Assembly (NCBI RefSeq): GCF_002332255.1
Contig: NZ_NRGW01000001.1
Coordinates: forward strand, 1,736,001 to 1,800,000
Direction of reading: 5' to 3'
DNA length: 64,000 nt
Source of the DNA: Halomonas sp. JB37
GTDB taxonomy: Bacteria; Pseudomonadota; Gammaproteobacteria; Pseudomonadales; Halomonadaceae
The notes below the pieces were generated by a model that saw only the letters and a list, made by a program, of their open reading frames with translations, did not search any database and was not told where the DNA came from. Positions 44,832-53,660 of the stretch are shown piece after piece (position 1 is the first letter of the stretch; every line of letters starts with the position of its first letter). The position numbers and the translations under genes were made by a program.

Positions 44832-44855
44832 CGCCCGTTTGTATGCAAGCGGGCG
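44832..44855 (+). terminator. Hairpin after rlmB
   Basis: A CGCCCG / CGGGCG stem lies 24 bp after the rlmB stop codon. No T run follows, so it is a possible but weak terminator. Confidence 0.45.
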
Positions 44856-44940
44856 TTAGCTGTGAACAGTAGTAATTGAAATAAACGATCTGTTTGATGC
44901 TTCAGTGATTGCTTATGCGGCCACTGGACACTTCAGTTAA

Positions 44941-45011
44941 CTCCTTGCTTCCCAGTCGTCGTTATCTGCTTTAGCAGTGGCACACTAAGGAAGCTGTCAA
45001 ACCGCAAGGAG
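44941..45011 (+). ncRNA. Candidate S6:S18-binding leader of rpsF
   Basis: CTCCTTGC (44941-44948) pairs perfectly with GCAAGGAG (45004-45011), which contains the rpsF Shine-Dalgarno. CTTCC (44948-44952) can also pair with GGAAG (44989-44993), leaving a one-sided bulge that ends in CCG just before the outer strand. This resembles the S6:S18 leader motif (stem with CCG bulge) known to repress rpsF operons. Identification is from the described motif, not a covariance search. Confidence 0.6.
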
Positions 45012-45016
45012 ATTCC

Positions 45017-45394
45017 ATGCGTCATTACGAAATCGTGTTTATGGTCCACCCGGATCAAAGCGAGCAGGTGCCGGCTATGGTCGAGCGCTACACCAGCATC
45101 GTTACTGAAAATAGCGGCACTGTGCACCGTCTAGAAGATTGGGGCCGTCGTCACTTGGCTTACCCGATCAACAAGATCCACAAAGCCCACTACGTGCTGA
45201 TGAACGTCGAATGTGCTGGCGAGACTCTCGAAGAAATCGAGAATATCTTCCGCTTTAACGACGCCATCATTCGCAGCCTGGTTGTACGCTGCAAGGAAGC
45301 TGTTACTGAAGCTTCCCCGATGATGAAACCGGCAGAAGAAAAACGTCCGCGTCGCGAAGAAAAACCGCGCGCTGAAGAAGAAGAAACTGCCTGA
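45017..45394 (+). CDS. rpsF: 30S ribosomal protein bS6
   Basis: This 125-residue protein begins '[20 protein letters not shown]', the S6 signature, with '[20 protein letters not shown]' in the middle. It ends in an acidic/basic Glu-Lys-Arg tail that in relatives can be extended by glutamates by RimK. S6 binds S18 on the platform of the 30S subunit. AAGGAG precedes the ATG and lies in the candidate autoregulatory stem. It is the first gene of rpsF-rpsR-membrane protein-rplI. Confidence 0.97.
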   Translation: MRHYEIVFMVHPDQSEQVPAMVERYTSIVTENSGTVHRLEDWGRRHLAYPINKIHKAHYVLMNVECAGETLEEIENIFRFNDAIIRSLVVRCKEAVTEASPMMKPAEEKRPRREEKPRAEEEETA

Positions 45395-45427
45395 TTTTTT
45401 TCACTGCACGTTTTAAGGAGCTAGTCC

Positions 45428-45655
45428 ATGGCACGTTTTTTCCGTCGCCGTAAGTTTTGCCGTTTTACTGCTGAAGGCATCAAACAGATCGATTATAAAG
45501 ATCTGGACACGCTGAAGGCTTACGTCACCGAAACCGGCAAGATCGTTCCAAGCCGTATTACCGGTACCAAAGCACGCTATCAGCGTCAGCTGGCGACCGC
45601 TATCAAGCGCTCGCGCTATCTGGCACTGCTGCCCTACTCCGATAGCCACCAGTAA
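45428..45655 (+). CDS. rpsR: 30S ribosomal protein bS18
   Basis: This 75-residue protein matches the S18 family from end to end: '[14 protein letters not shown]', '[19 protein letters not shown]' and '[20 protein letters not shown]'. It forms a heterodimer with S6 on the 30S platform. AAGGAG lies before the ATG. It follows rpsF by 33 bp in the conserved operon. Confidence 0.98.
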   Translation: MARFFRRRKFCRFTAEGIKQIDYKDLDTLKAYVTETGKIVPSRITGTKARYQRQLATAIKRSRYLALLPYSDSHQ

Positions 45656-45667
45656 GCGTTTAACGTG

Positions 45668-46519
45668 ATGCTGGCACTAGCCCGATGGCTGATGCGGGGC
45701 ACGCCCTACGCTGCAGGCGTGGCGGCCCTGGCAACGCTAGTGCCTTGGCTGTTCTGGTTAGGAGCAGCCATTGCCGCGCTGATGACCTTACGTAAAGGCT
45801 TTGCGCCTGCACTACCGGTGATCATCGCAGCAGCGCTACCGGCTGGCTGGTGGTGGGCCCAGGGAGATGTGATTCCGCTTGCTAGCATATTGTTGGTAAC
45901 GCTGATGGCCGTCATCCTGCGCGAAAGGATGCGTTGGGGAGAAACATTGATTGTGGGGACATTGGTCGCTGTGGTCATGGTTCAACTTGGCATTTTTTCA
46001 CCGCCAGGTGGTACAGAGCTAATGCTTGAGCAATTGCGAGAAGGTTCGCAAGAAGTGGATCGCATGCTCACGGAATTTGCCAACCAAGGCTACGATACTC
46101 AAACCATTGCCGCGCTGGTAGTGGGGGGAGTTACCGGGCTCGTGGTGCTGTTGGCAGCAATAGTGTGTTTAGCGCTTGCACGAAGCTGGCAAGCTGGGTT
46201 GTACAACCCAGGCGGCTTTCGCGAAGAGTTTCACGCACTGCGCTTGAGCCCTAAAGAATTGGCCATTTTGGCCGTGATTGGGGTGGCAGGCTCGCTGTTA
46301 GGTGTCCACGCGCTGGCCATGCTTGGCTGGATTCCGCTATTGGTAGCTGGCGTTGCGTTAGTGCACGGGTTTATTGGATTAAAGGGGATGAACGGGCTGT
46401 GGCTAGTCGCATTTTATGTGCTGCTAATCACGACCTGGCCCACGATTCTCATTGTGCTGCTGTTGGGGCTGATTGATACATTCGCGAACGTTCGCGCACG
46501 CCTTGCCCGCAGCAACTGA
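45668..46519 (+). CDS. Polytopic membrane protein between rpsR and rplI (DUF2232-like)
   Basis: This 283-residue protein has about seven or eight hydrophobic segments, for example 'LATLVPWLFWLGAAIAALM', 'LVVGGVTGLVVLLAAIVCLA' and 'LLITTWPTILIVLLLGLI'. A soluble stretch around residues 120-150 is rich in Glu and Gln. Pseudomonads and halomonads carry a comparable YybS/DUF2232-like gene at this place in the S6-S18-L9 operon; function is unknown. ATG 45668 is chosen over the adjoining GTG at 45665. It is almost directly joined to rpsR (12 bp). Confidence 0.8.
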   Translation: MLALARWLMRGTPYAAGVAALATLVPWLFWLGAAIAALMTLRKGFAPALPVIIAAALPAGWWWAQGDVIPLASILLVTLMAVILRERMRWGETLIVGTLVAVVMVQLGIFSPPGGTELMLEQLREGSQEVDRMLTEFANQGYDTQTIAALVVGGVTGLVVLLAAIVCLALARSWQAGLYNPGGFREEFHALRLSPKELAILAVIGVAGSLLGVHALAMLGWIPLLVAGVALVHGFIGLKGMNGLWLVAFYVLLITTWPTILIVLLLGLIDTFANVRARLARSN

Positions 46520-46534
46520 CAAGAGGTTTACGAG

Positions 46535-46981
46535 ATGGAAGTCATTCTGCTCGACAACATTGGTAAGCTGGGCGGCCTGGGTGACAAGGTCACTGTTAAG
46601 CCTGGTTATGGTCGTAACTATTTGGTGCCTTACGGTTTAGCCGTACCGGCCACCAAAGACAATATCGAAGCGTTTGAAGTGCAGCGCGCTGAGCTCGAAG
46701 CACAAGCCGCTGAGCGTAAAGCTGAAGCTGAAGCGCGTGCTGAGCAGTTGAACGACATCGAACTGTCTTTGGTTTCCAAAGCAGGCGACGAAGGCAAACT
46801 GTTTGGTTCGATTGGTCCACGTGACCTGGCCGACGCGATTTCCTCTGCTGGCATCGATGTTGCCAAGAGCGAAGTACGTATGCCGAATGGCCCGATTCGC
46901 CAAACTGGCGAATACGACATCGCGCTACACTTGCACGCTGAAGTGGATGCCGTTGTACGCGTGGTTGTCGTCGCAGAGTAA
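46535..46981 (+). CDS. rplI: 50S ribosomal protein bL9
   Basis: This 148-residue protein has the typical N-terminal domain '[20 protein letters not shown]' followed by '[20 protein letters not shown]'. A long connecting helix rich in Ala/Glu/Lys spans about 45-75, and the C-terminal RNA-binding domain has '[14 protein letters not shown]'. It binds 23S rRNA domain V near the L1 stalk. It is the last gene of the operon, followed by a strong terminator. Confidence 0.98.
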   Translation: MEVILLDNIGKLGGLGDKVTVKPGYGRNYLVPYGLAVPATKDNIEAFEVQRAELEAQAAERKAEAEARAEQLNDIELSLVSKAGDEGKLFGSIGPRDLADAISSAGIDVAKSEVRMPNGPIRQTGEYDIALHLHAEVDAVVRVVVVAE

Positions 46982-47006
46982 TTCTTTGCGCTGACACGTA
47001 CGCCTC

Positions 47007-47034
47007 AAAAGGCGCGGGTTTTCCCGCGCCTTTT
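47007..47034 (+). terminator. Terminator of the rpsF-rplI operon
   Basis: A perfect 12-bp stem AAAAGGCGCGGG / CCCGCGCCTTTT with a TTTT loop ends in a T run, 25 bp after the rplI stop. Confidence 0.94.
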
Positions 47035-47183
47035 GTTATTTCTGGACGTTGCCTAAATTATCCAGTTCATTAGCGCCGGGTACTTTAAGGCAACATCTTG
47101 ATGATGTGGGTCGTCGCGCGGTATGGGCTCGGCTAAGATAAGCATCTTTACTGGGTACGTTGTCGTATTTAAAGGAGCTTGCC

Positions 47184-48572
47184 ATGCAGGACACGCCTTC
47201 TGCTGATAAAGAAACGGCCGCGCTAAAACTGCCGCCGCATTCGCTTGAGGCAGAGCAGTCGGTATTAGGCGGGCTCATGCTGGATAATCAGGCGTGGGAT
47301 AACGTCTCTGAGCGTCTGGTGGCCGATGATTTTTATCGCTATGAACACCGATTGGTGTTCAATGTGATGATTCATTTAGCCGAATCCGCACAGCCGTTGG
47401 ACGTGGTGACGATCTCTGAGGCCCTGGAAGCACGCGATCACTTGGATACCGTGGGTGGCCTGGCATTTCTGGCCGAGCTTGCGCGTAACACGCCGTCTGC
47501 CAGCAACATTCGTGCCTATGCCGATATTGTGCGTGAACGTGCCACGCTGCGTAAGCTGATCCGCGCGGCTAATCAAATTGCTGACAGCGCCTTTACGCCT
47601 CAAGGGCGTCCGGCGGATGAGCTGCTCAATGAAGCTGAGCGGTTAGTGTTCCAGATTGCTGAGGAACGCCCTAAAACGGGCGGCCCTATTGGCATGAGTG
47701 AGCTGTTAACCAAAGCCGTCGATCGTATTGATGAGTTGTTTAACCTGAAAGGTGAGATGACCGGTCTTTCGACGGGTTTTCGTGACCTGGATGATATGAC
47801 CACGGGTCTGCAGCCGTCGGATATGGTGGTTATTGCCGGCCGGCCATCAATGGGTAAAACCACGTTTGCCATGAACCTGGTCGAGCATGCTGTCATCGCC
47901 AGCGACAAGCCGGTGATGGTGTTCTCGATGGAGATGCCCGCGGAATCGCTGATGCTGAGGATGCTGTCTTCGCTTGGTCGGATTGACCAAACCCGTGTTC
48001 GTACCGGTCAATTAGAAGACGAAGACTGGCCACGCTTAACCTCTGCGGTGAATCTGCTCAAAGATAAGCAGCTGTTTATCGATGATACGGCCGCATTGTC
48101 GCCCAATGAAATGCGTTCCAGGATGCGTCGAGTAGTTCGTGAGCATGGCAACATTGCGCTGGTCATGATCGATTATCTTCAGCTCATGCAGATCCCCGGC
48201 TTCAGTGAAAACCGCACCGGTGAGATTTCTGAAATTTCGCGCTCTTTGAAAGGCTTAGCGAAAGAATTTAATTGCCCGGTCGTCGCGCTTTCACAGCTGA
48301 ACCGCTCGTTGGAGCAGCGTCCTAACAAGCGTCCTATTATGTCGGATCTGCGTGAGTCGGGCGCTATCGAGCAGGATGCTGATGTTATCGCTTTTGTTTA
48401 TCGCGATGAAGTTTATAACCCTGACAATCCCGACAACCAGGGGATTGCCGAGTTAATTATTGGTAAGCAGCGTAACGGACCTATCGGTACGGTGCATATG
48501 GCGTTTATCGGTAAATATACGCGCTTTGAAGATTTAGCCCCGGATAGCTACGGCGATTCGTTTGGCGATTAA
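47184..48572 (+). CDS. dnaB: Replicative DNA helicase DnaB
   Basis: This 462-residue hexameric helicase unwinds DNA at the fork. The N-terminal primase-interacting domain begins 'LPPHSLEAEQSVLGGLMLDN'. The RecA-like domain has Walker A 'GRPSMGKTTFAMNLV' (about 219), Walker B 'VMIDYLQLM' (about 327) and the arginine-finger segment 'SQLNRSLEQRPNKRPIMSDL'. The ATG at 47184 follows AAGGAG; the TTG eight codons upstream is rejected. No intein interrupts it. It follows rplI, a common order in gammaproteobacteria. Confidence 0.97.
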   Translation: MQDTPSADKETAALKLPPHSLEAEQSVLGGLMLDNQAWDNVSERLVADDFYRYEHRLVFNVMIHLAESAQPLDVVTISEALEARDHLDTVGGLAFLAELARNTPSASNIRAYADIVRERATLRKLIRAANQIADSAFTPQGRPADELLNEAERLVFQIAEERPKTGGPIGMSELLTKAVDRIDELFNLKGEMTGLSTGFRDLDDMTTGLQPSDMVVIAGRPSMGKTTFAMNLVEHAVIASDKPVMVFSMEMPAESLMLRMLSSLGRIDQTRVRTGQLEDEDWPRLTSAVNLLKDKQLFIDDTAALSPNEMRSRMRRVVREHGNIALVMIDYLQLMQIPGFSENRTGEISEISRSLKGLAKEFNCPVVALSQLNRSLEQRPNKRPIMSDLRESGAIEQDADVIAFVYRDEVYNPDNPDNQGIAELIIGKQRNGPIGTVHMAFIGKYTRFEDLAPDSYGDSFGD

Positions 48573-48604
48573 CTTGATGTGCAATGCAAAAATGGGAGTA
48601 GCAA

Positions 48605-48898
48605 ATGGCAGGTGGATTTCGGCGCGGTAATCGGCAGCGTCTTCCTAAGCTTGAAGGTCGCGGTGAGCTACAGTCACTAGAGCGGGAAGGGCCTTTCAAA
48701 GAGTGGCTGGGTATGCCGGACCTTTATCGTTACCACCTGGTAGTGGAGGGCGAGAAATACAGCTATCAAACCGAAGACGGAGAGGTTCCCGTCACCGTGG
48801 GAGATAAAGTAGTTTTCCGCTATAAAGAAACGAAAGGCGGCAATTGGATTGATCGCAATTCACTGGGTAAAGCGATCGATCCCTCTGAATATCAGTAA
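48605..48898 (+). CDS. Small basic protein of unknown function downstream of dnaB
   Basis: I do not recognise this 97-residue protein. It has a basic N-terminus ('MAGGFRRGNRQRLPKLEGRG') and then a beta-rich part: 'LYRYHLVVEGEKYSYQTEDG', 'VPVTVGDKVVFRYKETKGGN', ending 'AIDPSEYQ'. The pattern could be a small barrel or OB-like fold; that is a guess. GGGAG lies eight bases before the ATG, and codon use matches its neighbours, so it is very likely a real gene. It is 32 bp after dnaB and may be co-transcribed. Confidence 0.75.
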   Translation: MAGGFRRGNRQRLPKLEGRGELQSLEREGPFKEWLGMPDLYRYHLVVEGEKYSYQTEDGEVPVTVGDKVVFRYKETKGGNWIDRNSLGKAIDPSEYQ

Positions 48899-49018
48899 TT
48901 AATCGCATTTGTTGACGCTTTGGTCAGGAACTCTCTTGCACTAGCGTCGTCTTAGTTGTTGAATATCATGGAACTGAAAGCTGTCATGACAATGTAATAA
49001 TAGGGCAACTGAAATGTC

Positions 49019-49045
49019 ATAGGGCACAGCCATGCTGTGCCCTAT
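49019..49045 (+). other. Perfect 12-bp hairpin in front of the DUF6482-like gene
   Basis: ATAGGGCACAGC and GCTGTGCCCTAT pair perfectly around a CAT loop, ending 29 bp before the next ATG. Followed by TTAGT, it could terminate the upstream transcript weakly or lie in the 5' leader of the next gene. Confidence 0.6.
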
Positions 49046-49074
49046 TTAGTATGTATCAATAACAGGAGTGAACC

Positions 49075-49377
49075 ATGGAGTTGAAAGATCTTAAACAGTT
49101 TGTCGCCAGCCACGACAACTTCGAAATACGCGTGATTATCCATTCGGGTAGTCGTTTTTATCAAATTGAGTTAGAGGATGTTGAAGGCGAGCGCCATATG
49201 TTAATGCAGCGCAATAAGCCGATGCTGTTCCGTTCGTTAGATGATGTTTATATGGAGCTTAAGCGTGCCGAGATTCATCGTGCTTATTTAGTCCAGCACG
49301 TGCCTCACGATGAAGTCATTGGTCGCGACACGCACTACAGTGAGCCACTTACTTCGCGTATGCCGCTCGTCTTTTAA
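49075..49377 (+). CDS. Conserved small protein (DUF6482-like)
   Basis: This 100-residue protein is probably of the DUF6482 family, found in Halomonas and Pseudomonas; this is recognition by memory, with moderate certainty. It reads as an alpha/beta protein: 'MELKDLKQFVASHDNFEIRV', 'HSGSRFYQIELEDVEGE', 'PMLFRSLDDVYMELKRAEIH', then 'YLVQHVPHDEVIGR'. No signal peptide or membrane segment is present. AGGAG lies eight bases before the ATG. It is a single gene, convergent with the DCC gene. Function is unknown. Confidence 0.75.
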   Translation: MELKDLKQFVASHDNFEIRVIIHSGSRFYQIELEDVEGERHMLMQRNKPMLFRSLDDVYMELKRAEIHRAYLVQHVPHDEVIGRDTHYSEPLTSRMPLVF

Positions 49378-49395
49378 CGCGTTTACGCCACCTTG

Positions 49396-49812
49396 CTAAG
49401 CTTTAGATTGACGTTTTTCCCACCACTGCCCGATTCGTATTCGGCGACGGGCAAAAAACCGGTAACCCGCGTTCATTAGGCCGCGTATCCCCGGCAAGCA
49501 CGATATCCACACTAGCCGCCGGTAGCCCAATACTGCATACAGGGCACGGCTGGCATCCATTCCGATATACCACTTTCCCTGACTATCGTGTAAATGCAGC
49601 TGCCCCATCATGGCGGTGAATTCGCATCCGTGCGTTTGCGCGTTAAAATACTCATCCTGAATATCCACTAATGCGATGTGGCCTATGTGGCCTATGTGGC
49701 CTATGTGGCTATGTTTGGCTAGCCAGGCAATTTCTTGGCGGCAGAAGGGGCAGTGCCCATCGTGAAATAGAGTGACCGGAGGGCGGGCCTTTAATGGCGT
49801 AAAACGGTTCAT
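49396..49812 (-). CDS. Thiol-disulfide oxidoreductase DCC-family protein (DUF393)
   Basis: This 138-residue protein has the DCC motif 'LFHDGHCPFCRQEIAWLAKH' (residues 15-34) with CX2C, the thioredoxin-like redox site. Then follow 'LVDIQDEYFNAQTHG', 'MDASRALYAVLGYRRLVW' and a basic 'YRFFARRRIRIGQWW' end. Between the motif and the next strand a 9-bp tandem repeat encodes repeated Ile-Gly-His. The ATG at 49812 is preferred; a TTG ten codons upstream would extend it. It is divergent from hemH. The substrate is unknown. Confidence 0.88.
   Translation of the reverse strand: MNRFTPLKARPPVTLFHDGHCPFCRQEIAWLAKHSHIGHIGHIGHIALVDIQDEYFNAQTHGCEFTAMMGQLHLHDSQGKWYIGMDASRALYAVLGYRRLVWISCLPGIRGLMNAGYRFFARRRIRIGQWWEKRQSKA
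49675..49710. repeat. 9-bp tandem repeat (four units) inside the DCC gene
   Basis: The units are GATGTGGCC, TATGTGGCC, TATGTGGCC and TATGTGGCT. On the coding (minus) strand they encode repeated Ile-Gly-His. Copy-number change would add or remove three residues without a frameshift. Confidence 0.9.
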
Positions 49813-49832
49813 AATGATTCGCCTATCGGTAG

Positions 49833-49895
49833 CTATTTTCAAAATAGTTATACAAGCAGTAATTGTAGTATAACTTTATGCCGACAGTATGCCGA
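49833..49895. promoter_or_regulatory. Palindromes and direct repeats between the DCC gene and hemH
   Basis: CTATTTTCAAAATAG (49833-49847) is a perfect palindrome. AGTTATAC (49846-49853) and GTATAACT (49868-49875) form an inverted repeat 14 bp apart. TATGCCGA occurs twice, 11 bp apart, at about 49877-49895. The GTATAAC arms could double as -10 elements on both strands. Confidence 0.5.
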
Positions 49896-50008
49896 TAAGT
49901 GATAGAATTTGCGTGAGCCGCTTGGCAATTAAGTCGCCATATTTTGTGTCTTTTTATTTTTTTAATGACCTTTTTTCAATTGTTTAGGTATTTTCGGGAG
50001 TAAATGTA

Positions 50009-51088
50009 ATGACCGAAAGCGTCGTCAAGGATCAGCCTGGGGCAGGGCGTTTAGCGCACGCGTCCAGTGATCACCCGCCGGTGCCGCGTGCCAAAGTGGG
50101 TGTTGTGCTCGCGAATCTAGGTACGCCGGATGCCACTGACTATTGGTCCGTGCGTCGTTACTTAAATGAGTTTCTCTCTGACCAGCGCGTGGTCGACTAT
50201 GCCCGCTGGAAATGGCAGCCGCTGCTTCAACTGATTGTTTTGACCAAGCGTCCATTCTCGTCGGGCAAAGCGTATCGCAGCATCTGGAATAACGAGAAAA
50301 ATGAAAGCCCGCTACTGACCATAACTCGGGCGCAGAACGTGAAAATGACGGCGCGCTTAAAGGCGCTTTATGGTGATGATGTTGAAGTTGATTTCTGTAT
50401 GCGTTATGGAAATCCTTCAACCCAAAGTGTGCTGACGCGCTTAAAAGAGAAGGGCTGCGAAAAAATCGTATTTTTCCCGCTTTATCCTCAATACGGATCA
50501 CCAACGACAGCATCGGCTAACGACCAAGCGTTTCGTACGCTGATGAAGATGAAGTGGCAGCCTTATATCCGAACGGTGCCCGCGTATTTTGACCATCCTA
50601 CCTATCTTCAGGCGCTGGCTAACTCTGTGCAAGAAGCGTACGCCGATTTGCCGACGCGGCCAACCAAGCTGGTGGCTAGCTATCACGGGGTTCCTGAACG
50701 CTACCTGATGCAAGGGGACCCTTATCACTGCCAGTGTCAGAAAACAACGCGGCTGCTGCGCGAAACACTCGGCTTTAGCAAAGAAGAAGTGGATACCGCT
50801 TTTCAATCGAAGTTTGGCCCCGAGAAGTGGCTGGGGCCGGCTACCGTTAAGCACGTGGCAGAGTTGGCTCAACAGGGGCACAAGCACATCGCGATTATCT
50901 CACCCGCTTTCTCCTCAGACTGCATTGAGACGCTGGAAGAGATAGAAGAAGAGATTCGCGATAGCTTTATGGCGGCAGGTGGTGAAACGTTTAGCTACAT
51001 ACCGTGCTTGAATGATCGCGACGATCATATAGAGGCACTGCTCGCCGTGATTAATAACGAATTGGCCGGATGGTTGCCCGCCCGCTGA
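50009..51088 (+). CDS. hemH: Ferrochelatase
   Basis: This 359-residue enzyme inserts Fe2+ into protoporphyrin IX, the last step of heme synthesis. Active-site motifs are 'VASYHGVPERYLMQGDP' (catalytic histidine, about 226) and 'ISPAFSSDCIETLEEIEEE' (acidic metal path, about 303). The N-terminal 'GVVLANLGTPD' (about 31-41) is preceded by about 30 extra residues compared with E. coli. Cysteines in 'YHCQCQKTTRLL' follow the family pattern. GGGAG precedes the ATG. It is a single gene ending at a hairpin. Confidence 0.95.
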   Translation: MTESVVKDQPGAGRLAHASSDHPPVPRAKVGVVLANLGTPDATDYWSVRRYLNEFLSDQRVVDYARWKWQPLLQLIVLTKRPFSSGKAYRSIWNNEKNESPLLTITRAQNVKMTARLKALYGDDVEVDFCMRYGNPSTQSVLTRLKEKGCEKIVFFPLYPQYGSPTTASANDQAFRTLMKMKWQPYIRTVPAYFDHPTYLQALANSVQEAYADLPTRPTKLVASYHGVPERYLMQGDPYHCQCQKTTRLLRETLGFSKEEVDTAFQSKFGPEKWLGPATVKHVAELAQQGHKHIAIISPAFSSDCIETLEEIEEEIRDSFMAAGGETFSYIPCLNDRDDHIEALLAVINNELAGWLPAR

Positions 51089-51107
51089 TTTTTTTCTAAA
51101 GCGCAAT

Positions 51108-51143
51108 AATAGCCGTAGCGGGGTTTACTTCGCTGCGGCTATT
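51108..51143 (+). terminator. Terminator of hemH
   Basis: AATAGCCG and CGGCTATT pair, with a further AGCG/CGCT extension, followed by TGCATTT. It lies 20 bp after the hemH stop; the T run is imperfect. Confidence 0.7.
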
Positions 51144-51308
51144 TGCATTTAAGCGTTTGACTGGTCAGGCAAAACTGTCTGTTATAAGCTGTCTCACTTT
51201 GAAATCACTATTATTCAACGCTGGCGTTCCAGTCCAAAGGCATGGTGCCAATAGCCCTCGCGCCCGATCTAACGGTGGGGCGTTTCGTTATTTAGGAGAT
51301 AATGCTAG

Positions 51309-53660
51309 ATGCAACTTGCCATATTAATGGGTTTTTTGCTGGCTGCATCGTCGCCGTTGCTGCATCGATGGTTTGGCCAGCGCGCAAGCCTTGTGCTGGC
51401 AATATTCCCAGCAGGGCTGGCGGCGTGGTTAGCCCTTCAAGCTCCCTATGTGATTGACAATGGCAGCTTGCTACTCGAGTGGCAGTGGGTGCCGTCATTG
51501 GGCATAAGCCTTACGTTTTTGTTAGATGGCTTGTCGCTACTCTTCGGGCTATTGATTACCGTCATTGGTGCTTTCGTTCTGGTCTATGCCGGCGGCTATT
51601 TGAAAGATCATCCTGATCTCGCGCGGTTTCATATCGCGCTGATAGCCTTCATGGTTTCCATGTTGGGACTGGTGCTAGCCGATGGTTTATTAACACTGTT
51701 CATCTTTTGGGAATTAACCAGTATTACCTCGTATTTGCTGATTGGTTTTAATCATGCCGATATTGAGGCTCGTAAGTCAGCGCGTCAGGGCTTATTTGTG
51801 ACCGTCGCCGGTGGCTTGGCGTTAATGGCCGGCCTGATACTGCTTGGGATTGCTAGCGATAGCTGGTCGCTGTCAGAGATTCTTAGTAGCGATACAGATT
51901 TACGTGAGCATGCGCTTTATACCCCTATGCTGATCTGCTTGCTGCTTGGCGCGTTCACCAAGTCAGCTCAGTTTCCGTTTCATTTTTGGCTGCCTAATGC
52001 GATGGCTGCGCCAACGCCGGTTTCGGCTTACTTGCACTCAGCCACTATGGTGAAAGCGGGTATTTATCTGCTCGCGCGGCTCTATCCAGAGCTGGGCGGT
52101 ACGGCGTTGTGGGTAGGGATTCTTTCCGTCGTCGGCGCGACCACGATGTTGATCGGTTCGTTCTTAGCTATTCAGCATACGAATATTAAAAAGCTATTAG
52201 CCTACTCAACGATTATGGCGCTAGGCACACTGACAATGCTGTTAGGTATTGGCGGTGACTATGCGATGACTGCTTTCGTTACTTTCCTTTTGGCGCACTC
52301 TTTGTATAAAGGGGCGCTATTTATGGTCGCCGGTATTCTGGATCACGAAACCGGTACCAAGGATGTGACGCACATGGGAGGGCTACGTTCAGTGATGCCG
52401 GTAACGGCGACGATTGCGCTGATTGCAGCGCTTTCGCTAGCTGGGGTGCCGCCATTGATTGGCTTTATCGGCAAGGAGCTGAAGTTTGAGTCGGCACTCG
52501 GCGCCGACAGCTTCAACATGCTGCTGGTGATATTTGCCTTTATTGCCGCGATATTAACGATCGCGGTAGCCTTTATTATTGCGTTACGTCCTTTTTACGG
52601 CAAACGCCATCAAACACCGCTAGATCCTCATGAAGCGCCACTCAGTATGCTAGCGGGGCCGGCGCTTTTAGCAACAGGATCACTGTTGCTTGGTTTATGG
52701 CCTGCGGCGTTAGGCGCCGATGCGCTGCTGAGCGCTGCCGCGAGCTCCATTTCTGGGCAACCGAGCAACGTTTCTTTGTCGCTTTGGTATGGCGTGAACG
52801 TGGCATTGATAATGTCGATTGTCAGCCTTGGCTTAGGCTTTTTGCTGTTTAAACGCTGGGACAGCGTACGTGCCAGGCTTTCCATACTGGCGCCGGTTAT
52901 GCGCCATGGCCCTGAGGCCGGGTATGAGGGCGCGATGAACGGCATCGTACATTTCTCCGAGTGGCAAACGCGCATGCTGCAAAACGGCTATATGCGTAAT
53001 TACATTCTTATTATGCTGATTACGCTGATCGTTTTGATTAGTAACTCCATATTGCTGCGGCATTCGCCTGAGTTTGCCTTTGAGCTAGACGTGCGCTTTC
53101 ACGAGGCCGTGGTCGCAGGCTGTATGGTAATGGGGGCGTTGTTCGCGACCATTTCTCGATCCCGGCTTGGGGCGGTGGTGTCGGTAGGCGTGATGGGCTT
53201 CTCTATTGCGTTAATCTTTATTCTCTTCAGTGCGCCTGATCTTGCCATTACCCAGCTGCTGGTGGAAACCTTAACGGTGATTTTGCTGGTACTGGTATTG
53301 TTCCGACTGCCGCGCTTTTCGAGCCTTTCTACCAGCCTTGAGCGTATCCGTGATGGCGCTGTCGCCGCCATGATGGGCATTTTGATCTGCCTGCTGATTA
53401 TGACCTCGTGGAGTATTAAGCAGTTTGAGCCGATCTCGACATACATGATTGAGAACAGCGCTCCCTTGGCCTTCGGCCGCAATATCGTCAATGTCATTTT
53501 GGTCGATTACCGGGCGTTAGATACGCTAGGCGAGATGTTTGTATTGGCGCTCGCAGCCGTTGGCGTTATTGCCATGCTGAAGCTGCGTCATGGCGAAGGT
53601 AGTGAGAATAAACCGAGCGAAAGCAGCAAAGTAGCGGCTAAGGAGCCTAACGATGGTTAA
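51309..53660 (+). CDS. mrpA: Na+/H+ antiporter subunit A
   Basis: This 783-residue subunit is the largest of the Mrp complex and resembles respiratory complex I NuoL. It has about twenty transmembrane segments; the proton-channel glutamate is in '[20 protein letters not shown]' (about 134-153), with the conserved '[20 protein letters not shown]' near 222. The C-terminal part after about 590 carries the MrpA-specific segment '[20 protein letters not shown]'. It exports Na+ in exchange for H+, supporting life at high salt and pH. Its end overlaps mrpB by 8 bp. AGGAGA lies before the ATG. Confidence 0.95.
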   Translation: MQLAILMGFLLAASSPLLHRWFGQRASLVLAIFPAGLAAWLALQAPYVIDNGSLLLEWQWVPSLGISLTFLLDGLSLLFGLLITVIGAFVLVYAGGYLKDHPDLARFHIALIAFMVSMLGLVLADGLLTLFIFWELTSITSYLLIGFNHADIEARKSARQGLFVTVAGGLALMAGLILLGIASDSWSLSEILSSDTDLREHALYTPMLICLLLGAFTKSAQFPFHFWLPNAMAAPTPVSAYLHSATMVKAGIYLLARLYPELGGTALWVGILSVVGATTMLIGSFLAIQHTNIKKLLAYSTIMALGTLTMLLGIGGDYAMTAFVTFLLAHSLYKGALFMVAGILDHETGTKDVTHMGGLRSVMPVTATIALIAALSLAGVPPLIGFIGKELKFESALGADSFNMLLVIFAFIAAILTIAVAFIIALRPFYGKRHQTPLDPHEAPLSMLAGPALLATGSLLLGLWPAALGADALLSAAASSISGQPSNVSLSLWYGVNVALIMSIVSLGLGFLLFKRWDSVRARLSILAPVMRHGPEAGYEGAMNGIVHFSEWQTRMLQNGYMRNYILIMLITLIVLISNSILLRHSPEFAFELDVRFHEAVVAGCMVMGALFATISRSRLGAVVSVGVMGFSIALIFILFSAPDLAITQLLVETLTVILLVLVLFRLPRFSSLSTSLERIRDGAVAAMMGILICLLIMTSWSIKQFEPISTYMIENSAPLAFGRNIVNVILVDYRALDTLGEMFVLALAAVGVIAMLKLRHGEGSENKPSESSKVAAKEPNDG

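Noticed and set aside
51309-53660. Truncated MrpA, shorter than the 900-residue fused forms
   Set aside because: mrpB is a separate intact gene here, and about 780-800 residues is normal for MrpA in seven-gene operons.
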